Source of the DNA: DASVDK01 sp036562265 [NCBI: Thermodesulfobacteriota bacterium]
Lineage (GTDB): Bacteria > DASVDK01
Assembly (NCBI GenBank): GCA_036562265.1
Contig: DATCKS010000522.1
Location: forward strand, 1 to 35,673
Reading direction: 5' to 3'
DNA length: 35,673 nucleotides
Numbering within the stretch: position 1 is the first letter of the stretch; each line of letters starts with the position of its first letter. A program made the position numbers and the translations under genes. Below the pieces are notes generated by a model. That model saw only the letters and a list, made by a program, of their open reading frames with translations. It had not been told where the DNA came from and made no database searches. Below, piece after piece: positions 31,844 to 35,673 of this stretch.

Positions 31844-34060
31844 CTATGCAGCCGGCATGCCCGACCCGCGCCGGATGATGCGGCCGAGGGCTGCGACCAC
31901 GCGGTAGTCGAACTCGGAACCGGCGCGCCGCGTAAGCTCGGCGAGCGCCTCCTCCTGCGAGAGCGCCGGGCGGTAGGGGCGCGGCGACGTCATGGCGTCG
32001 AACGCGTCGGCGACCGACAGGATGCGGGTCGGGAGCGGGATCTGCGCGCCGGCGAGCCCCTCGGGATAGCCGCTGCCGTCGAGCCGCTCGTGGTGCGAGA
32101 GGACCATCGCGCGCTCGGCCTCGAAACCGGGGACCGCCTCGAGGATCTTGGCGCCGAGCGTCGCGTGCGTGCGCGCCAGACGGGTCTCGGCCTCGGTGAG
32201 CGGGCCGGCCTTGCGGAAGAGATCGCCGGTGATCGCGAGGCGGCCGATGTCGTGCAGCCGCCCCGCCACCCGCAGGCGCGCGAGCTGCGGTTCCGGCAGG
32301 AGCAGCTCGCGGCCGATGGCGCACGCGAGGTCGGCCACGCGCCGGCCGTGGCCGTGGAAGCCGCTGCGCGCGTCCACCATGACGGCGATCGCCGAGGCCG
32401 CGAGTTCGAGAAAGCGCCGCTGCTCGCGCTCGAGGCCGACCCCCTCGCGCACGAAGTCCGCGATCGGCTCGGCCAGGGCGAGGACCACGTCGAGGTCGGC
32501 CTCCGTGAAGGCCTCGCGGCGTCGCGGGTTGGCCACGTGGAGCGTGCCGATCACCTCGTCGCCGGCGACGAGCGGCACGGCGAGACAGGAGCGGCTCGTG
32601 TAGTCGCCCGACCCGTTGGGCCGAAGCCCCGGCACCGTGGCCGCCAGCGCCGTGATGTCCGGCGTGGCGAAGGCGCGCCGCGTGGCGGCGACGACCCCGG
32701 CCACCCCCTCGCCGAGCCGCACGCGAAACGTGGCCAGCACGGCCGGCGAGGCGCTCTGGCCGTGGGCGCTCTTGACGACCAGCTCTCCACGCTCGCGGTC
32801 GAGCACCATGAGCGAGGCCCGGCCGCCGCCGACGGCCTCCATCGCCATGCGGGAGAGGAGGTCGAGGAGCTGGCCGACGGTCGCGAAGGAGTTCACCGCC
32901 CGCATGACGAGGTCGTAGTCGATCGTGCCGGAGGCGTCGGCCGCGGGCACGTCCTCGGGCGGAAGCTCGGCCGCCTGGACCACGCGGTTGCGGCCGAGCG
33001 CCTTCGCCCGGTAGAGCGCCAGGTCGGCCGCGCGCACCAGGTCGGCCGGTTCGCGCGCGTCGCCCGGCGCCGTGGCGGTGCCGATGGAGATCGTGAGCCG
33101 CACGTCGGGCTCGGGCCCCGACCCGGGGAACCGGTGCCGCTCGACCGCCTCCGCCACGCGGCGGGCGAAGGTGAGGGCGCCGACCTCGTCGGTCTCGGGG
33201 AGGATCACCGCGAACTCCTCCCCCCCGAAGCGGCACGCGGTGTCGCCGCGCCGCGTCGCGTGGCCGAGGATGCGGGCCACGTCGCGCAGCGCCTGGTCGC
33301 CCGCGGCGTGGCCGTAGCGGTCGTTGTAGGCCTTGAAGTGGTCGACGTCCGCCATGAGGAGCGACAGCGGGCGCCTGGCGCGGAGCCCCCGCGTCAGCTC
33401 GCGGGCAAGCGTCTCGTCGAAATACCGCCGGTTGTAGAGACCGGTGACCGGATCGGTGGTCGCCAGGCGGGCGAGGAGCGCGCGGTCCTGGTGGCGGTGG
33501 AGGATCGCCTCGGCCTGGACCGCGAGGATCATGAGGAACCGGGCGTCCTCCGTCGAGAAGGCGCCGCGCCGCCGGGCGAACAGCTCGAGCGCGCCGCGCG
33601 GCTGCCCCGCCACGAAGAGCGGGACCGAGAGGGCGGAGCCGGCCTCGAGGGGGCCGAGGACCGCCGCGGCTTCCGGATCGTCCGGCGACGGCAGCAGCAT
33701 CGGCTGGCCGAGTCCGAGCGTCCACTCGGTGAGGCGCGTCCCCTCCGCGAGGGCGTCGTCGAGCGGGGCCTCGATGCCGCGGGTGACCGCGAGCGTGAGC
33801 CGCTCGCGGTCCTCGTCCCAGAGGTAGAGGAGCGCTCGGTCGAAGCGCACCATCTCGGCGGCCTGATCGACGAGCACGTTCAGCGCCACGCCGAGGTCCA
33901 TCTGCAGCGCGCCGAGGAGGCTCGCCCGGAGGAGGACGTTGACGTGCGCCACCCGCCGCCTGATGGCCTGGGGCGTCAGCTCGGGCGCCAGCGCCTGGGC
34001 GAAGCGTCGCCCGGCGTCCAGTCGGCCTGCCGCGCTACGCGGGCGCACGTCCATGGACAT
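31844..34060 (-). CDS. GAF-GGDEF-GAF-HD-GYP dual c-di-GMP signalling protein
   Basis: A 738-aa cytoplasmic protein with four domains: GAF (about 40-185), GGDEF (about 200-370), GAF (about 395-545) and HD-GYP (about 560-725). The cyclase active site GGEEF is intact at 279-283, with an inhibitory RxxD site (RRGD, 270-273) exactly five residues before it. The HD-GYP domain keeps LHDIG (His603, Asp604) and HHERLDGSGYP (His656 to Pro666). Both synthesis and breakdown of c-di-GMP are therefore possible, presumably switched by ligands of the GAF domains. C-di-GMP commonly controls EPS production. ATG 34060 (or 34054) fits the perfect sigma-54 promoter at 34092-34077; the longer frame to 34234 crosses the promoter and is unlikely. 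Confidence 0.93.
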   Translation of the reverse strand: MSMDVRPRSAAGRLDAGRRFAQALAPELTPQAIRRRVAHVNVLLRASLLGALQMDLGVALNVLVDQAAEMVRFDRALLYLWDEDRERLTLAVTRGIEAPLDDALAEGTRLTEWTLGLGQPMLLPSPDDPEAAAVLGPLEAGSALSVPLFVAGQPRGALELFARRRGAFSTEDARFLMILAVQAEAILHRHQDRALLARLATTDPVTGLYNRRYFDETLARELTRGLRARRPLSLLMADVDHFKAYNDRYGHAAGDQALRDVARILGHATRRGDTACRFGGEEFAVILPETDEVGALTFARRVAEAVERHRFPGSGPEPDVRLTISIGTATAPGDAREPADLVRAADLALYRAKALGRNRVVQAAELPPEDVPAADASGTIDYDLVMRAVNSFATVGQLLDLLSRMAMEAVGGGRASLMVLDRERGELVVKSAHGQSASPAVLATFRVRLGEGVAGVVAATRRAFATPDITALAATVPGLRPNGSGDYTSRSCLAVPLVAGDEVIGTLHVANPRRREAFTEADLDVVLALAEPIADFVREGVGLEREQRRFLELAASAIAVMVDARSGFHGHGRRVADLACAIGRELLLPEPQLARLRVAGRLHDIGRLAITGDLFRKAGPLTEAETRLARTHATLGAKILEAVPGFEAERAMVLSHHERLDGSGYPEGLAGAQIPLPTRILSVADAFDAMTSPRPYRPALSQEEALAELTRRAGSEFDYRVVAALGRIIRRGSGMPAA

Positions 34061-34076
34061 GACGCACCGCATGCCG

Positions 34077-34092
34077 AGCAAGCGGTGTGCCA
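34077..34092 (-). promoter_or_regulatory. Perfect-consensus sigma-54 promoter for the c-di-GMP enzyme gene
   Basis: Read on the minus strand, TGGCACACCGCTTGCT matches TGGCACRNNNYTTGCW at every defined position. GG and GC are 10 nt apart. Transcription should begin near 34066, leaving about 6 nt before ATG 34060, again nearly leaderless and without a clear ribosome-binding site. It lies in the divergent intergenic region with the sigma-70-type promoter of the epimerase operon. Confidence 0.8.
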
Positions 34093-34116
34093 GAGGCAGA
34101 CCGGTCGTACCCGCCG

Positions 34117-34142
34117 CTGCTCGATTGACACGCGCCGAGCAG
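34117..34142. promoter_or_regulatory. Inverted repeat overlapping the epimerase promoter (putative operator)
   Basis: CTGCTCG at 34117-34123 and CGAGCAG at 34136-34142 form a perfect 7-bp dyad with a 12-nt centre. The -35 box lies in that centre, so a dimeric protein bound here would block or adjust RNA polymerase. It is also about 25-50 bp upstream of the divergent sigma-54 promoter. Confidence 0.45.
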
Positions 34143-34153
34143 GCACCAATAAT
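34125..34153 (+). promoter_or_regulatory. Strong sigma-70-type promoter for the epimerase/dehydrogenase operon
   Basis: TTGACA (34125-34130) is a perfect -35 box. A 17-nt spacer leads to AATAAT (34148-34153), which matches 5 of 6 positions of the -10 consensus. This is striking in such GC-rich DNA. Transcription should begin near 34160, with a leader of about 77 nt to ATG 34237. Confidence 0.75.
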
Positions 34154-34168
34154 CCCCGGAGGCGCTTG

Positions 34169-34187
34169 CTCGGGTCTTCGGCCCGAG
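34169..34187 (+). other. UUCG-capped hairpin in the epimerase leader
   Basis: CTCGGG pairs with CCCGAG, capped by a C(TTCG)G tetraloop with one bulged T. It lies just after the predicted start of transcription and about 50 nt before the ATG. It may stabilise the mRNA 5' end or act as a pause or attenuation element. No T-tract follows. Confidence 0.35.
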
Positions 34188-34236
34188 TGGGGAGAATCGG
34201 GTGCGTCGGCCGGAGCGCCGCGGAAGGGAGACATCC

Positions 34237-35193
34237 ATGGCGAAGACCCTCGTCACCGGCGGCGCCGGCTTCATCGGGTCGCACCTGGTCGAGGCGCTCC
34301 TGGCGGCCGGACACGAGGTGATCGTCGTCGACAACCTGTCGACCGGCACCCTCGACAACCTCCGGTCCGTCCGCGGCGCCATCCGGTTCGTCGAGGGCGA
34401 CGTCCGGGACCAGGCGATGCTGCGCCCGCTCCTCGCCGGCGTGTCGTGGGTCTTCCACCTGGCCGCTCTCGCCTCGGTCCCCCGCTCGGTGGCCGACCCG
34501 TTCTCGAGCCACGACCACAACGCCACCGGCACGCTCGCCGCGCTCCTCGCCGCGCGCGACGCGGGCGTCGCCCGATTCGTCTACTCGGCCTCCTCGTCGG
34601 CCTACGGCGATACCGAGACGCTGCCCAAGGTGGAGACGATGCCGGCCCGTCCGAGGTCACCCTACGCCATCGGCAAGTACGTGGGCGAGCTCTACGCCGA
34701 GACGTTCCACCGCCTCTACGGGCTCGAAACGGTCTCGCTCCGATACTTCAACATCTTCGGCCCGCGCCAGACGCCCGACTCCCCGTACGCGGCCGTCATC
34801 CCGAAGTTCGTGACGGCGCTGCTCCGCGGCGAGCCGCCCGTCGTCCACGGCGACGGCCGGCAGACGCGGGACTTCACGTTCGTGGCCAACGCGGTCGCCG
34901 CCAACCTGCAGGCGGCCGCGGCGCCGGCCGAGCGGGTGGCGGGACGGGTCTTCAACGTCGGCTGCGGCGCGCGGACGAGCCTCCTCGACCTCCTCGACGA
35001 GCTCGGCTCGCTCACCGGGACCCGCATCGCGCCGCGCCACGTCGAGCCGCGCGCCGGCGACGTGCGCGACTCGCAGGCCGACATCGAGGCCGCGCGCCTG
35101 GCCTTCGGCTACGAGCCGTCGGTCGGCCTGCGGGACGGCCTCGCCCGCACGGTCGAGTGGTACCGGGAGACCGCGAGGGCGGGAACCCGATGA
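34237..35193 (+). CDS. NAD-dependent epimerase (SDR), UDP-GlcNAc C4-epimerase-like (WbpP/TviC type)
   Basis: A 318-aa extended SDR enzyme. TGGAGFIGS near the N-terminus binds NAD, with FHLAALASVPRSVADP and YSASSSAYGD giving the catalytic Ser region. The SPYAIGKY motif has catalytic Tyr143 and Lys147. RYFNIFGPRQTPDSPYAAVIPKF is close to the WbpP/Gne pattern, so UDP-GlcNAc/UDP-GalNAc (or their uronic acids) are the likely substrates. Together with the WbpA/TviB-like dehydrogenase next door it should supply a UDP-HexNAc uronic acid for the EPS, as in the Vi antigen and B-band O-antigen pathways. ATG 34237 was chosen over GTG 34201 because GGAAGGGAG lies at 34222-34230. The stop overlaps the next ATG. 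Confidence 0.88.
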   Translation: MAKTLVTGGAGFIGSHLVEALLAAGHEVIVVDNLSTGTLDNLRSVRGAIRFVEGDVRDQAMLRPLLAGVSWVFHLAALASVPRSVADPFSSHDHNATGTLAALLAARDAGVARFVYSASSSAYGDTETLPKVETMPARPRSPYAIGKYVGELYAETFHRLYGLETVSLRYFNIFGPRQTPDSPYAAVIPKFVTALLRGEPPVVHGDGRQTRDFTFVANAVAANLQAAAAPAERVAGRVFNVGCGARTSLLDLLDELGSLTGTRIAPRHVEPRAGDVRDSQADIEAARLAFGYEPSVGLRDGLARTVEWYRETARAGTR

Positions 35194-35673
35194 GCGGGGG
35201 GCTCATCGCCGGCCGCCGCGTCGCGGTGGTCGGGCTCGGCTACGTCGGCCTGCCGCTCGCCGTCGCCTTCGGGCGCAAGGGGCGGGTCATCGGCTTCGAC
35301 ATCGCGGCCGAGAAGGTGGCCCGGCTCGCCCGGGGCGAGGACCCGACCGGCGCCGTCACTCCCGACGACCTCGCCCGCGCGGAGGTCGAGTACACGACCG
35401 ATCCGGCCCGGCTCGCCGAGGCCGACTTCGTCATCGTGGCGGTTCCCACGCCGGTCGACGAAGCCAAGCGACCCGACCTGCGGGCGCTCGCGTCCGCCTC
35501 GCGCCTCGTGGGGGAGCAGCTTCGCCGGGGCGACATCGTCGTCTACGAGTCGACCGTCTATCCCGGCTGCACCCGTGAGGTCTGCGTCCCGCTCCTCGAG
35601 CGCGCCTCGGGCCTCGAAGCCGGGCGCGACTTCACCTACGGTTACTCGCCCGAACGGATCAACCCGGGCGACA
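35190..35673 (+). CDS. Nucleotide-sugar dehydrogenase, WbpA/TviB-like (UDP-HexNAc 6-dehydrogenase), 3' truncated by window edge
   Basis: The first 161 residues are visible. The Rossmann NAD site VAVVGLGYVGLPLAVAFG lies at 11-28, followed by an acidic residue in GFDI. ADFVIVAVPTPVDEAKRPD and VVYESTVYPGCTREVCVPLL are standard for this family. The visible end, YSPERINPGD, is the pattern of the WbpA/VipA/TviB subgroup rather than plain UDP-glucose dehydrogenases. It would oxidise UDP-GlcNAc or UDP-GalNAc at C6 with NAD to the uronic acid. The catalytic Cys lies beyond the window. ATG 35190 overlaps the epimerase stop, so the two are translationally coupled. Confidence 0.9.
   Translation, partial: MSGGLIAGRRVAVVGLGYVGLPLAVAFGRKGRVIGFDIAAEKVARLARGEDPTGAVTPDDLARAEVEYTTDPARLAEADFVIVAVPTPVDEAKRPDLRALASASRLVGEQLRRGDIVVYESTVYPGCTREVCVPLLERASGLEAGRDFTYGYSPERINPGD

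Noticed and set aside
34061-34234. N-terminal extension of the c-di-GMP protein up to position 34234
   Set aside because: It would cross both divergent promoters and encodes no domain-like sequence.

Overview
The window is 35.7 kb of very GC-rich (around 70% by eye), gene-dense DNA. It covers most of an exopolysaccharide (EPS) biosynthesis and export locus of a Gram-negative, diderm bacterium. Evidence for the envelope type is a Wza-type lipoprotein, two predicted outer-membrane beta-barrels and lipobox proteins. Many genes start with GTG and eleven junctions are 4-nt GTGA or ATGA overlaps. The assembly genes resemble the exosortase A (XrtA)/PEP-CTERM-associated EPS type, but no exosortase and no PEP-CTERM protein is visible here. 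An uncultured lineage such as Rokubacteria/Methylomirabilota, or a former deltaproteobacterial group, would fit. That placement is an inference from style, not a proof.

Layout. 1-975: 3' part of a sigma-54 enhancer-binding regulator, followed by a strong hairpin. 1082-8127: export and assembly operon with Wza-type lipoprotein, outer-membrane barrel, Wzz-type chain-length protein, ExeA-like ATPase, BY-type tyrosine kinase and initiating phosphoglycosyl transferase. 8174-21713: repeat-unit synthesis block with a 58-aa membrane peptide, four GT2 glycosyltransferases, two CDP-glycerol glycerophosphotransferase-like enzymes, a phosphocholine-cytidylyltransferase-like enzyme, a hexapeptide acyltransferase, a Wzy/O-ligase-type polymerase, a Wzx flippase, and a secreted glycosidase-like protein. 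21963-24526: soluble sensor kinase and NtrC-type regulator. 24738-31127: a lipoprotein paralogue of the glycosidase-like protein, a GspC-like PDZ protein and three GT4 glycosyltransferases. 31140-34060 (minus): a small outer-membrane protein and a GAF-GGDEF-GAF-HD-GYP c-di-GMP protein. 34237-end (plus): a UDP-GlcNAc C4-epimerase-like SDR and the start of a WbpA/TviB-like UDP-sugar dehydrogenase.

How it fits together. The sugar transferase would start the repeat unit on undecaprenyl phosphate. GT2 and GT4 enzymes would extend it with sugars that probably include a uronic acid made by the epimerase/dehydrogenase pair. The cytidylyltransferase and Glyphos-type transferases point to a phosphodiester-linked substituent. 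Wzx and Wzy would flip and polymerise it. The Wzz/kinase/ATPase/Wza/barrel set would control length and export.

The main unexpected signal is a set of near-consensus sigma-54 promoters (GG-N10-GC): plus strand at 8130, 9530, 24661, 24701 and 27525, minus strand at 34092-34077, and a weaker one at 10561. Most lie only 15-23 nt from a start codon. With two enhancer-binding proteins in the same window, this suggests one sigma-54 regulon. It would link the EPS glycosyltransferases, the glycosidase-like lipoprotein and the c-di-GMP enzyme.
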